From the NCBI GenBank assembly GCA_964358545.1, contig CAYHQN010000020.1, forward strand, positions 1-43,194: DNA of 43,194 nt, in the 5' to 3' direction. The notes beneath the pieces are model-generated. The model was not told the DNA's origin. It made no database searches and saw only the letters and a list, made by a program, of their open reading frames with translations. Position 1 is the stretch's first letter. Each line of letters starts with the position of its first letter. Made by a program: the position numbers and the translations under genes. Positions 1 through 9,151 of this stretch are shown piece after piece. Source of the stretch: CAINVV01 sp031432175. Its GTDB lineage: Bacteria > Bacteroidota > Bacteroidia > Bacteroidales > Prolixibacteraceae.

Positions 1-136
1 GGCTGATATAGATAGATATTATAAGTAAAAATCATTTTAGTAAAGTAGAATTACTGAATCATACGCAAAAATTGGACAAAGGGTTCTGATGAATAATATT
101 TACTTCCTAAATCATCATTATTAGACGACAGATTTG

Positions 137-144
137 TAATTTTG
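137..144 (+). promoter_or_regulatory. candidate -7 box upstream of malQ
   Basis: TAATTTTG matches the Bacteroidota -7 consensus TAnnTTTG about 48 nt before the malQ start. No TTTG -33 box is visible at the usual distance, so this is weak. The rest of the first 191 bases holds nothing else I can identify. Confidence 0.25.
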
Positions 145-191
145 AAGTTGCAGTACAAAAACCAACCTGACAAAAGGGAAGGAGGAGAAAA

Positions 192-2897
192 ATGAAACTT
201 TCTTTTAAAATCGATTACCAGACGACTTGGGGAGAAATGCTTTTTATTTCTGGCTCAACAACTCAATTTGGTCAGTGGGATCCACTTAAAGCGATTCCAC
301 TTAAAAATCAATATCCGGGAGAATGGCAATGTTTCATTGAAACTGAATCCAATTTTCTGGAATACAAATACTTTCTTCAAAAAAGTCCGGGCGTTTTCCT
401 TTGGGAATGGGGCCCAAAAAGAAAAATAACACTAAATAAGGAGGTCGATGAAATTCGATTACGGGATTTCTGGCGCAACAGCAGTGATCCCGAAAATGTT
501 CTCTATGCTGCCGCTTTCCAGAATGTGTTGCTGAAAAGGGCTGGTACTGAAAAAAAACGGGACAAAAAACTATCTCGGCGAACACTTCGTCTGCAACTTC
601 ATACACCCGCCATTCCTCCTGAATACAAGCTAGCTGTATTGGGGGCAGAAACAGCTCTTGGAGCTTGGAAAGAGTCCGAAGCCGTAGTTTTGGACGATAG
701 CGAGGCCCCCTTATGGAAGGTCGACCTGGATGCTTCGAAACTCAAATTTCCAATGCATTACAAATATGTAATCTTCGACCCTGACAACAAACGCGTCATT
801 GAATGGGAAGAGGGAAATAACCGGGTCATCAGGGATTTCGTGTGTCAATCGGACAACTCCATGAAGGTTCACACGGACGAAAAGTTCAGGCAAAACAGTG
901 GTAAGTGGAAAGGGGCCGGTGTTGCTGTTCCTTTGTTCTCGCTCCGTACAGAGCACAGCGGTGGTATCGGCGAATTTACTGATCTCTGCCATCTGGTTGA
1001 TTGGTCCAAAAAATGCGGACTTAAGCTGATTCAACTTTTACCATTGAATGAGACGGTCTCCACCCACAGCTGGGTTGACTCTTATCCGTACAAATCCATC
1101 TCTGTGATGGCCCTCCATCCGGTTTTCATCAATATTACCAAAATAGGGGTACTCAATGACGAAGCTTTGATGGTGGGTTTTATTCAGACCCTTGCCGGAT
1201 TTAATGCCCAGGAATCTGTTCATTATGAAGAAGTTCATAAAGTAAAGTCGAAGTTCTTTAAAATGATTTTCGACCAGCAAATGGAATCCTTTCTGAAAAA
1301 CCCGGCCTATCTTAAATTTTTTGAACAAAACAAAGAATGGTTGGTCCCCTATGCGGCCTTTTGTTACCTGAGGGATCAGAATAAAACTGCCAATTTCAGA
1401 CAATGGAAAGAGTTTCAAAAGTATAACAAGGAGGAGATTCAAAAACTTGTTTCGCCAAAAAACAGGTGCTATCCCGACATCGCAGTTCATTTTTTCATTC
1501 AATATCACGCCCACAAACAATTGAGCGAATCAGTCATCTATGCACGTGGAAACTCAATTGTGCTGAAAGGTGATATCCCGATAGGCATTAGTCCCAACAG
1601 CGTCGAAGCGTGGACTCGGCCCGAACTGTTTAACCTTTCACAGCAAGCGGGCGCCCCGCCGGATGATTTCGCAGACCAGGGCCAAAACTGGGGTTTCCCC
1701 ACATACAACTGGGAGGTGATGGCCAAAGATGGATACAAATGGTGGAAAAGCAGACTGAAACAGATGTCTCACTATTTCGATGCCTTCCGGATTGACCATA
1801 TTGTTGGTTTCTTCCGGATCTGGGAGATCCCTGGCGCCCAGGTTTTTGGTACAATGGGCCATTTTAATCCGGCACTGCCCTTTTCGAGGGATGAAATTAT
1901 CGATCGGGGAATTAGTTTTAACGAGGAACGTTTCACCAAACCATACATCCGCGACTACTTTATGCGGGGTCTTTTCGGTGAGTTTACCGAAGAGGTAAAA
2001 AACAACTTTCTATCGGAATATGAACCTGGAAAGTTCAACCTTAAATCTAATTTTTCAACCCAAAGAGAGGTTTGGGAATATTTTGAATCCAACAAAAGTG
2101 AGGATCAATTAAGTGGAAAGGAGAGCAGGATCCGCGACGGACTCTGCGCACTGATTGCAGAGGTACTCTTCGTTCGCGATCCATCACATCCGACCCATTT
2201 TCATCCGAGAATTGCGTTTCATGACACCAATTCCTACATGAACCTCAGCGATCACACCAGGTACCTGCTGGATGAACTCTACATCGAATTTTTCTACAGC
2301 CGGCACGATGAATTCTGGAAGGAACAGGCGATGAAAATATTGCCTGCTATCCTCGAAGCCTCCGACATGCTTGTCTGCGGTGAAGATTTGGGTATGATTC
2401 CGGCCTGCGTTCCGGACGTCATGAACGAACTTGGTATTCTGAGCCTGGAGGTGCAGCGCATGCCCAAAGATCCGAATATCGAATTTCTGCGACCTTCTGA
2501 TGCTCCTTATCTATCAGTTAGTACTACTTCCACCCACGACACCTCAACGCTAAGGGGATGGTGGGAAGAAGATCCCGGAAAGAGTGAACGCTATTTCCGG
2601 ACCATCATGGGAAATCATGCCGCATGCAACAAGGTAATGGAACCATGGCTGGCAAAGGATATTTTGCAGCAGCACTTATGGTCGCCGGCCATGTGGACCA
2701 TCTTTCCAATTCAGGATTTGCTGGCCATGGACGAGGAACTCCGCCGCCAGGATTTTGAAGCCGAAAGAATCAATATACCGGCCGTCTCCTTGCACTATTG
2801 GCGATACCGTATCCATGTCACCATGGAAAAACTTTTGAAAGCCAATAGGTTTAACGCTGAATTGTTGAGAATGGTTACCCATTCGGGACGGAAATAA
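192..2897 (+). CDS. malQ: 4-alpha-glucanotransferase (amylomaltase, GH77) with two CBM20 domains
   Basis: This cytoplasmic enzyme should transfer alpha-1,4-glucan segments between malto-oligosaccharides in glycogen/starch turnover. Two N-terminal starch-binding CBM20-like domains are seen at about residues 1-115 and 131-235, followed by a GH77 catalytic domain from about residue 245. The catalytic residues are recognisable: nucleophile D535 in the RIDH motif, acid/base E731 in GEDLG, and D783 in STHD. The length of 901 aa fits the long CBM20-bearing form known from Bacteroidota. The ATG is chosen because a strong Shine-Dalgarno (AAGGAGG at 179-185) sits 6 nt upstream, which is unusual in this phylum. 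No signal peptide is seen. A pullulanase about 4 kb downstream would supply linear substrates, suggesting a shared glucan-storage role. Confidence 0.96.
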   Translation: MKLSFKIDYQTTWGEMLFISGSTTQFGQWDPLKAIPLKNQYPGEWQCFIETESNFLEYKYFLQKSPGVFLWEWGPKRKITLNKEVDEIRLRDFWRNSSDPENVLYAAAFQNVLLKRAGTEKKRDKKLSRRTLRLQLHTPAIPPEYKLAVLGAETALGAWKESEAVVLDDSEAPLWKVDLDASKLKFPMHYKYVIFDPDNKRVIEWEEGNNRVIRDFVCQSDNSMKVHTDEKFRQNSGKWKGAGVAVPLFSLRTEHSGGIGEFTDLCHLVDWSKKCGLKLIQLLPLNETVSTHSWVDSYPYKSISVMALHPVFINITKIGVLNDEALMVGFIQTLAGFNAQESVHYEEVHKVKSKFFKMIFDQQMESFLKNPAYLKFFEQNKEWLVPYAAFCYLRDQNKTANFRQWKEFQKYNKEEIQKLVSPKNRCYPDIAVHFFIQYHAHKQLSESVIYARGNSIVLKGDIPIGISPNSVEAWTRPELFNLSQQAGAPPDDFADQGQNWGFPTYNWEVMAKDGYKWWKSRLKQMSHYFDAFRIDHIVGFFRIWEIPGAQVFGTMGHFNPALPFSRDEIIDRGISFNEERFTKPYIRDYFMRGLFGEFTEEVKNNFLSEYEPGKFNLKSNFSTQREVWEYFESNKSEDQLSGKESRIRDGLCALIAEVLFVRDPSHPTHFHPRIAFHDTNSYMNLSDHTRYLLDELYIEFFYSRHDEFWKEQAMKILPAILEASDMLVCGEDLGMIPACVPDVMNELGILSLEVQRMPKDPNIEFLRPSDAPYLSVSTTSTHDTSTLRGWWEEDPGKSERYFRTIMGNHAACNKVMEPWLAKDILQQHLWSPAMWTIFPIQDLLAMDEELRRQDFEAERINIPAVSLHYWRYRIHVTMEKLLKANRFNAELLRMVTHSGRK

Positions 2898-2972
2898 CGG
2901 TCGATTTTCTTCATTCACCGATTAATCTCCTCAATTGGCCGATTTGTCCTTCAGTATCCTGGACAGTGAGAC

Positions 2973-2980
2973 TACATTTG
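2973..2980 (+). promoter_or_regulatory. candidate -7 box for the LiaF-like/kinase/regulator unit
   Basis: TACATTTG fits TAnnTTTG and lies 38 nt before the ATG at 3019. A TTTG at 2943-2946 is too far away (26 nt spacer against the usual 19-21), so support is weak. Confidence 0.25.
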
Positions 2981-3018
2981 GGTCATAATTAACATTGTCT
3001 CACTTAATACCAATAGTT

Positions 3019-3765
3019 ATGAATATCGTGAATGATCCCAATGACCGCGTATACAGCGGCAGAGAAAGAAGACACGGTGGTTCCGACTCAAGGGTTTTCC
3101 TTGGAGTCCTGTTTGTCGCCATCGGAATATTGCTAATCCTGGAAAACCTCGACTTTTTATCTTACGACCTTTCTCACATCCTGATCAGCTGGCCAATGCT
3201 GCTGATCGTCATTGGCATCTTCAACCTCAGCCGAAAAGCGACTTCTGCAGGGGTTATCCTGATTGGAATAGGTACCTATTTTATGCTGCCGCGGATTTTT
3301 GACCTGCCCGACCACTTCTTTCACAATTTCTGGCCTCTGTTTCTGGTCATCATAGGTCTCGTCTTTATCTTCCAATGGAACAGAAAGCCGGGCGTCCCTT
3401 TCAGATCTGATGTGGATAACAACGACATTCTTGATGAAACAGCCATTTTTGGTGGACGTAACCTGTCGCTGGTATCAGACCAATTCAAAGGAGGGAAGAT
3501 CACTTGTATTTTTGGCGGATCAAAGATCAACCTGCTCTACTGCAAACCGGTTGAAGGCTGCGTTATTGATATTGCCACTATCTTCGGGGGTACGAAAATT
3601 ATAGTTCCCGAAAATTGGAACGTAAAAACAGAGGTCGTTTCTATCTTCGGTGGTTTTGAAGACAAGCGCAGCAACTCAGTGATTTCCAGGGTCGATCAGT
3701 CAAAAGTAGTGACCATCAAAGGTGCAGCTATCTTTGGCGGCGGTGAGATTACATCAATGCCTTAA
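3019..3765 (+). CDS. LiaF-like membrane protein with five IFGG repeats
   Basis: The protein has 248 aa from the ATG at 3019; a TTG eight codons earlier is the only in-frame alternative and adds nothing conserved. A short polar N-terminus is followed by about four hydrophobic segments (roughly residues 28-115), typical of the DUF5668/LiaI-LiaF membrane region. The C-terminal half is soluble and carries five IFGG motifs spaced about 20-30 residues apart (AIFGG, CIFGG, TIFGG, SIFGG, AIFGG), as in the LiaF C-terminal domain, which is expected to form a beta-solenoid. The stop is 5 nt before the kinase start, so the three genes probably form one operon. By analogy with Firmicutes LiaF it may inhibit the adjacent kinase; this role is inferred. 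Confidence 0.85.
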   Translation: MNIVNDPNDRVYSGRERRHGGSDSRVFLGVLFVAIGILLILENLDFLSYDLSHILISWPMLLIVIGIFNLSRKATSAGVILIGIGTYFMLPRIFDLPDHFFHNFWPLFLVIIGLVFIFQWNRKPGVPFRSDVDNNDILDETAIFGGRNLSLVSDQFKGGKITCIFGGSKINLLYCKPVEGCVIDIATIFGGTKIIVPENWNVKTEVVSIFGGFEDKRSNSVISRVDQSKVVTIKGAAIFGGGEITSMP

Positions 3766-3770
3766 CAAAA

Positions 3771-4850
3771 ATGGAGAAAGCCGGTATCGTCAACAAGTAT
3801 TCCCTGGTTTTTTACTGGATCGTACCCGTCACATTGGGGATCATCCAGGCAAGTTTCAACTATTACTTCGAAATCCTCCCCGTGGGGATTTCGCTGGTTG
3901 ATGGTACTGTGTTCGGATTTCTCCTTGGGGCCTTTGGTATGGCCATCTGGTTTGTGGTAAGGTACAACAGTCCGGACGACAAACCTTTTGCACAACTGAT
4001 CTCTACCCACCTGGCCGCATCCATCATCCTCTCGCTGGCCTGGGCTTATAGTTCGGCTTTTATCACACGTTCGTTAATTGCTTTCCCTGAATACCTTACT
4101 TACCAGGAAAATAATCTTCCCAACAGGATTTTCATCGGGTTCATTTTCTATACCCTGATGGCGACAGTGTTCTATCTCTACATTTTCTACAGGAAAAACA
4201 AGGAGAAGATTGACCGTGAAGTTGAGTTAAAGCAGGAAGTCAGGGAAGCAGTATTAAGGGCCCTGAAATCCCAGATCAATCCGCATTTTCTCTTCAACAG
4301 CCTCAACTCTATCGCCTCACTGACCCTCACCAATCCGGAGAAGGCACACGAGATGGTCATAGCATTATCCGATTTTATGCGCTATTCACTTCGGAAGCAG
4401 CACAATGAAATGGTGGCACTCGAAGAGGAGATCAACCACATCCGCCTCTATCTTCAGATTGAAAAAATTCGGTTTGGAGATAAAATGACCTACTCCTTCC
4501 AGGTCGAACCGGATTGTCTGGACTGTCAGATCCCTACCCTTTTGCTACAACCGCTTTTCGAAAATGCCGTGAAATACGGGGTTTACGAAGCATCCGAACA
4601 AGTGGATATTTCGCTTGTTGCCAGGAAAGAGGGAGATCATACCGTTCTGGTCCTTACCAACAATTTCGACAAAGAGGCTGCTCCTGTCAAAGGGGAGGGC
4701 ATCGGACTGAAAAACGTGCAGGAGCGGTTGCGGCTGGTTTACAACAGCAACAACCTGATGGAAATTAAGGAAGAGGAAGGGAGATTTGTGATAACTATTT
4801 ACCTTCCCTGTGAGAAAAATGTCACTTTAGATCACTCTAGTTCACTTTAG
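3771..4850 (+). CDS. LytS/YehU-type sensor histidine kinase
   Basis: A 359-aa membrane histidine kinase. About four transmembrane segments occupy residues 10-140, then a short coiled linker and the His_kinase domain (PF06580 type) with phospho-acceptor H172 in SQINPHFLFNSLNS. The ATP-binding domain shows the N-box at about 257-271 (N266) and the G-box GEGIGLKN at 309-316. There is no periplasmic sensor domain, so the signal is probably sensed within the membrane or through the LiaF-like neighbour. Its partner is the LytTR regulator 13 nt downstream. The last ten codons (4821-4850) are made of three 10-bp direct repeats of the type NTCACTTTAG, so the C-terminal tail looks repeat-derived. Confidence 0.93.
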   Translation: MEKAGIVNKYSLVFYWIVPVTLGIIQASFNYYFEILPVGISLVDGTVFGFLLGAFGMAIWFVVRYNSPDDKPFAQLISTHLAASIILSLAWAYSSAFITRSLIAFPEYLTYQENNLPNRIFIGFIFYTLMATVFYLYIFYRKNKEKIDREVELKQEVREAVLRALKSQINPHFLFNSLNSIASLTLTNPEKAHEMVIALSDFMRYSLRKQHNEMVALEEEINHIRLYLQIEKIRFGDKMTYSFQVEPDCLDCQIPTLLLQPLFENAVKYGVYEASEQVDISLVARKEGDHTVLVLTNNFDKEAAPVKGEGIGLKNVQERLRLVYNSNNLMEIKEEEGRFVITIYLPCEKNVTLDHSSSL

Positions 4851-4860
4851 TCACTTTCTC
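4821..4860. repeat. 10-bp tandem repeat across the kinase stop codon
   Basis: Four consecutive units of about 10 bp (GTCACTTTAG, ATCACTCTAG, TTCACTTTAG, then TCACTTTCTC) cover the last ten codons of the kinase and the spacer before the next ATG. A related phrase (AGTGACTAAAGTGA) lies at 28843-28860 around the nagB start. Confidence 0.75.
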
Positions 4861-4863
4861 GAA

Positions 4864-5628
4864 ATGAATAAAATAAAAGTACTTATCATCGACGATGAAC
4901 AACTCGCCAGGGATCTGCTGAAAAGCTACCTAAACAAATATTCCCGATTGGAAATTGTCGGGGAGTGCAGCAATGGCTTCGAAGGGGTACTGGCCATCCA
5001 GGAGCTGAAACCAGACCTGGTCTTTCTCGATATCCAGATGCCAAAAATTACCGGATTCGAGATGCTGGAGCTATTGACAGATCCTCCGGTCATCATTTTC
5101 TCGACAGCTTACGAAGAGTTCGCCATCCGCGCTTTCGAAGCCAATGCCGTCGACTATCTGCTGAAACCCTATCCGCTCGAAAGGGTACAAGTCGCCGTCG
5201 AAAAAGCCTTTAAACAAATTCAATCCGGTACCGGCAACAAGGAAGAGCTGGAAAACCTGAGCCAGACGCATGACGAAAAAAGCGGTCTGCTTACCAGGAT
5301 TGTCGTCAAATCCGGATCCAAGATTAAGATCATCCCGGTCGAAACCATCGACTACCTCGAATCGGAAGATGATTTTGTGATGATCTACTGCAAGGAGGGC
5401 CATTTCCTGAAACAGAAAACCATGAAGTATTTCGAAAACCACCTCGACCCCAAAAAATTTATCCGCATCCATCGCTCCTGCCTGGTTAACAGCTCCCAGA
5501 TCGCAGAGATTCAGCAATACGGCAAAGAGTCGTGGATGCTGCTGACAAAAAACGGGGCCAAATTGAAAATCAGTAAATCGGGGTACCTGGCGCTGAAGCA
5601 GTTTTTAGCTGATGGAAGTGATAATTAG
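4864..5628 (+). CDS. LytTR-family response regulator
   Basis: A 254-aa regulator made of a receiver domain (about 1-120) and a LytTR DNA-binding domain (about 150-250). The receiver shows the acidic pair D10/D11, the phospho-acceptor D56 in FLDIQMP, and K101 in the LLKP motif. The LytTR part has the usual sequence around YLESEDDFVMIY and FIRIHRSCLVN. It lies 13 nt after the kinase and should be its cognate regulator. Targets cannot be told from the sequence; the LiaF-like gene in the same operon suggests envelope-stress signalling. Confidence 0.95.
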   Translation: MNKIKVLIIDDEQLARDLLKSYLNKYSRLEIVGECSNGFEGVLAIQELKPDLVFLDIQMPKITGFEMLELLTDPPVIIFSTAYEEFAIRAFEANAVDYLLKPYPLERVQVAVEKAFKQIQSGTGNKEELENLSQTHDEKSGLLTRIVVKSGSKIKIIPVETIDYLESEDDFVMIYCKEGHFLKQKTMKYFENHLDPKKFIRIHRSCLVNSSQIAEIQQYGKESWMLLTKNGAKLKISKSGYLALKQFLADGSDN

Positions 5629-5656
5629 TATCTTTCTGCAAACAATGAAAAATTTC

Positions 5657-5694
5657 ACGCAAAGAACGCAAATGAAATCGCAAAGGACGCAAAG
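5657..5694. repeat. degenerate ACGCAAAG tandem repeat
   Basis: Four imperfect copies of ACGCAAAG-like units fill the gap between two convergent genes (stops at 5628 and 5729). Similar phrases are scattered in intergenic DNA of many bacteria. Confidence 0.7.
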
Positions 5695-5728
5695 CGTTGC
5701 AATACAAGATCAATTATTCTCACGATAA

Positions 5729-6427
5729 TTATATTGTTTTACCAATGGTTTTAAATCTATATTTTAATCCAATTTGCAATTCTGAATAATCCATGATCAT
5801 CCAATATATCTTTGAGCTGCCTTCATAACTATAGGAACGATTAGGCCCATTCCTAAACATTAGCTCTGACCTGAGAGTCAAACATAACGATAATCGAGGG
5901 TTAATAAAATTTTTGATTTCGACCTTGGAAATCAACCCTGCTCCGATTTTCTTTGCTAAATCAAGATACCAGCTATAATAATACCTGTTAGGTACACCTG
6001 CTCCATACCAGATACTATTGTCCTCCTGCCCCCACACAAAATTATAAGATACCTCAGGACCTAGCGATACGGATAAAAAATCATTGTCCCTGAGCAATAC
6101 TTGCATATTCAATCTCAGGGAAAATCGTTGTGAATTTACATCATATCTTGTAACATAATGAGAATATATATCTCCTCCCATCTCTTGAGTTTCAGTAGTA
6201 AAATGCGCATTGTTATAGTAATAATGAGCTCCAAGTCCTAATTTGAACTTTTTACCAATACCCTGTTGATACTGAAGCCCAAATCCATAGGCATCTTTAA
6301 ATCTCATTTCTGAGGAAGAACCAATCGATCCGCAAACTTCGACTTCTTGTGCAAAGCAGGAAATTCCAATCAAAAGGAAAATGGAAAGACAAATCAGTTC
6401 TCTAAATGTTCTACTTTTTAGTAACAT
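5729..6427 (-). CDS. putative outer-membrane beta-barrel protein
   Basis: A 232-aa protein with a clear N-terminal signal peptide (hydrophobic stretch at residues 10-26, likely cut after CFAQ). The mature part alternates polar and aromatic residues in short strands separated by turns (for example around LGLGAHYYYNNAHF and LQIGLKYRFKT), which is typical of small outer-membrane barrels. No specific family is recognised and the function is unknown. A cysteine lies in the signal region (ISC), but the AQ cleavage site fits signal peptidase I better than a lipobox. It faces the signalling operon convergently and has a 200-bp upstream gap. Confidence 0.8.
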   Translation of the reverse strand: MLLKSRTFRELICLSIFLLIGISCFAQEVEVCGSIGSSSEMRFKDAYGFGLQYQQGIGKKFKLGLGAHYYYNNAHFTTETQEMGGDIYSHYVTRYDVNSQRFSLRLNMQVLLRDNDFLSVSLGPEVSYNFVWGQEDNSIWYGAGVPNRYYYSWYLDLAKKIGAGLISKVEIKNFINPRLSLCLTLRSELMFRNGPNRSYSYEGSSKIYWMIMDYSELQIGLKYRFKTIGKTI

Positions 6428-6627
6428 GTATGTTTAGGTCTAAAAGGTTAAGTAATAAATTGATTACGATTTTTAGGCATATGGCAATCGTACTCATTGG
6501 AATAAACAATGCTTCACCTGTTAATCCCTAAAACTCCATAAAGGATACCCAAAATTTTCATATAATTTTTATTTTATAATGTTGCCGGAATTCTTTTCTT
6601 TGCAGCGAGTCAACTGACACTGCATCC

Positions 6628-7149
6628 ATGACCATCAAAGATTCATTTTTCTCAGATTTAGCCGCCAGCATCCATCCATATCTCCATTGGATCGGCCTGT
6701 TTGTGTTGGGTGTGATCTGCCTTTGGGGATTGATCAGCCTTTATAAACGCATGCGAACTTCGCCAACCAAAGGAAGAAAACTGACGTTGAAGGAGCGGCT
6801 AAGCAGAAGAAAAGCGCAAATTATCATCAAAGGCGACAGGTCCAGAAATCCAGATTACGTGACCATGTCGCTTCAAAACTACGGCATACGCCCGGTTGAT
6901 CTGCAGGCACCCTGCCTGGTTTTCAAACGGTGGAGCAGTGAGCGAAAATTCAGGATCAACAACTTTGGTGGCATAGACGACTTTCCTATGTGGCTGGAAC
7001 CGGGTTACGAAGCAACCTACCAAATCGGATTGAACCAGTTTTATGATCGTGCACCGGCCTTGAAGAGAGCCTGTAGGCTGAGTGCGGAGATCAGGGAGGT
7101 TTCAGGGAAAAAATTTGTTAGCCCGACCATCAGAATAAAGCTGATTTAA
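6628..7149 (+). CDS. hypothetical single-pass membrane protein
   Basis: A 173-aa protein not assigned to a family. One transmembrane helix lies at about residues 18-38, followed by a basic stretch (KRMRTSPTKGRKLTLKERL) that should stay in the cytoplasm, and a soluble domain with short predicted beta-strands. Its stop codon is 2 nt before the pullulanase ATG, so the two are almost certainly co-transcribed and translationally coupled. A link to glucan metabolism rests on this coupling alone. Confidence 0.8.
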   Translation: MTIKDSFFSDLAASIHPYLHWIGLFVLGVICLWGLISLYKRMRTSPTKGRKLTLKERLSRRKAQIIIKGDRSRNPDYVTMSLQNYGIRPVDLQAPCLVFKRWSSERKFRINNFGGIDDFPMWLEPGYEATYQIGLNQFYDRAPALKRACRLSAEIREVSGKKFVSPTIRIKLI

Positions 7150-7151
7150 CC

Positions 7152-9095
7152 ATGAGAAAGTGGATCTTCAAAGATACTGACTTCAACAAATTTCCAGTTT
7201 ACAATGGAGATGATCTTGGTGTAATCTGGTCTGAAGACTCTTTGTCTGTAAGGATTTGGGCTCCTGCTGCACTGGAAGTCTTGTTCAGGCTTTATTCTTC
7301 TGTGGATGCTGAATCTGCTGAAAAAGCCTTTGAAATGATCCGCTCTGAATCAGGAACCTGGACCACCGAACTGGACGGAAACTATGAGCAATACTTCTAT
7401 ACTTTTCAGGTTCGCGACGAAAAAGGGTGGCTGAATGAATGTCCCGATATAGGTGCAAAGGCTACCGGTGTGAACGGGTTGAGGGGTATCATCCTGAATC
7501 CTTCGACCACAAATCCCGAAAAATGGGAAAATGACAAAAGGTCACCGGTTGTCCAGCCTACCGACATGGTGCTATACGAACTGCATGTCCGCGATTTCTC
7601 CATCTCGCCCGATTCAGGTATAATCCACAAAGGCAAATACCTTGGGTTAACGGAATCCGGAACTACATCCCCGGAAGGGCAATCCACCGGACTGGATCAC
7701 CTGAAGGAGCTGGGTATCACCCATGTGCACCTGCTGCCCATCGCCGACTTTTACACGATAGATGAGACCAAATCCACGCCGCAATACAACTGGGGGTACG
7801 ATCCACTCAATTTCAACACGCCAGAAGGATGGTACGCGTCAGATCCTTACGATGGTTCTACACGGATCAAAGAGGTGAAACAGGTGGTGCAGGCCTTGCA
7901 CGAGAATGGTCTGGGAGTGATCATGGATGTTGTTTACAACCATTCCGGTCTGATCTTCGACTCGTGGTTCAACCAGTTCGTACCCGGATATTATTACCGC
8001 CTGCGGGCCGACGGAACCTTGTCGGATGCAAGCGGCTGTGGCAACGAACTGGCCTCCGAGCGGGCCATGGTGCGAAAATTCATCGTCGATTCTGTTGCCT
8101 GGTGGGCAGAGGAGTATCATTTCGACGGCTTCAGGTTCGACCTGATGGGAATCCTGGATATTGAAACGATGAACCAGATCCGCAAAAGACTTGATCTGAT
8201 CGACAAAAATATTTTCATCTACGGGGAAGGGTGGATTGCGACCGAATCGCCCCTGCCCGAAGCTTTTCGCGCCACTAAGCTGAACACTCCCCGGCTCGAC
8301 CGAATCGCCTCCTTTTGCGACGACATGCGCGACGGGTTGAAAGGGTCGCCCTTCAACAGGTACAGCATCGGGTTCATCAGTGGATTGACGCTCAGGGAAG
8401 AGAAGATCAAATTCGCCATTACCGGAGCCATTGAACATCCGCAGATTTTCTACGATTACGTCGATTCTTCCCGGCAGCCATGGGCCAATTCACCGGCACA
8501 ATGCGTTAATTATGTCTCCTGTCACGACAACTATACCCTGTTCGACAAACTGCAATATTCCTGTCCCGAGGCCTCCATGGAAGAGATTGATCGGATGACC
8601 CGTCTGGCCATCGGCATTCTGCTCACTTCGCAAGGGGTACCTTTCCTCCATTCAGGAATCGAAATGCACCGGACAAAAGGAGGTCACCACGACTCCTACC
8701 GTTCGCCTGACGATGTCAACCAGATCGAATGGAGCAGGAAATCGGAGTATCATTCGCTTTTCCTTTTCACCAAAAACTGCATTGAACTCCGTCGCCAGCA
8801 TCCGGCTTTCCGCATGAGCGATCAGGAAATGGTCAGAAAGAAACTTGCATTTTTGGGGAAATACATTCCCGGAGTCATTGTTTACGAGCTAAAAGAGAAC
8901 GCCAATGGAGACAGCTGGAAAAACATCCTTGTTTTTTTCAATGGGAACAACTATTCAGTTGAATTTGTGATTCAGGAGAAGCGATGGCTGATTGTTGCAC
9001 AAAACGGGGAAATTCAGCCTCACGGCATGGGTCATGTCATCACCAACCTGGTGCGGCTGCATCCAATTTCCATGATGATCCTGGCTGAAGAGTAA
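7152..9095 (+). CDS. pulA: type I pullulanase / glycogen-debranching alpha-1,6-glucosidase (GH13)
   Basis: A 647-aa enzyme without a signal peptide, so it acts in the cytoplasm on alpha-1,6 branches of glycogen or imported dextrins. A CBM48-like N-terminal domain (about 20-120) precedes the GH13 barrel. The type I pullulanase signature YNWGYDP is at about residue 213, and the catalytic residues are D330 (FRFDLMG), E359 (YGEGW) and D459 (SCHDN). The C-terminal beta domain is present, so the gene looks complete. It is tightly coupled to the preceding small membrane protein and works naturally with malQ at the start of the window. Exact linkage preference (pullulan or glycogen) is not determined by sequence. 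Confidence 0.94.
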   Translation: MRKWIFKDTDFNKFPVYNGDDLGVIWSEDSLSVRIWAPAALEVLFRLYSSVDAESAEKAFEMIRSESGTWTTELDGNYEQYFYTFQVRDEKGWLNECPDIGAKATGVNGLRGIILNPSTTNPEKWENDKRSPVVQPTDMVLYELHVRDFSISPDSGIIHKGKYLGLTESGTTSPEGQSTGLDHLKELGITHVHLLPIADFYTIDETKSTPQYNWGYDPLNFNTPEGWYASDPYDGSTRIKEVKQVVQALHENGLGVIMDVVYNHSGLIFDSWFNQFVPGYYYRLRADGTLSDASGCGNELASERAMVRKFIVDSVAWWAEEYHFDGFRFDLMGILDIETMNQIRKRLDLIDKNIFIYGEGWIATESPLPEAFRATKLNTPRLDRIASFCDDMRDGLKGSPFNRYSIGFISGLTLREEKIKFAITGAIEHPQIFYDYVDSSRQPWANSPAQCVNYVSCHDNYTLFDKLQYSCPEASMEEIDRMTRLAIGILLTSQGVPFLHSGIEMHRTKGGHHDSYRSPDDVNQIEWSRKSEYHSLFLFTKNCIELRRQHPAFRMSDQEMVRKKLAFLGKYIPGVIVYELKENANGDSWKNILVFFNGNNYSVEFVIQEKRWLIVAQNGEIQPHGMGHVITNLVRLHPISMMILAEE

Positions 9096-9110
9096 ACAAA
9101 AAAATACGGC

Positions 9111-9150
9111 GTTCGTGAAATTTGTTTACAATTCGTGTAATTCGTATTTT
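9111..9150. repeat. degenerate TTCGTG tandem repeat between convergent stops
   Basis: TTCGTGAAATTTG, then ATTCGTGTA and ATTCGTATT, fill the 56-bp gap between the pulA and ald stop codons. No hairpin terminator is visible here. Confidence 0.6.
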
Positions 9151-9151
9151 C

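Noticed and set aside
7839..8438. 199-codon minus-strand frame within pulA
   Set aside because: It overlaps the conserved catalytic region of the pullulanase and has no family features.
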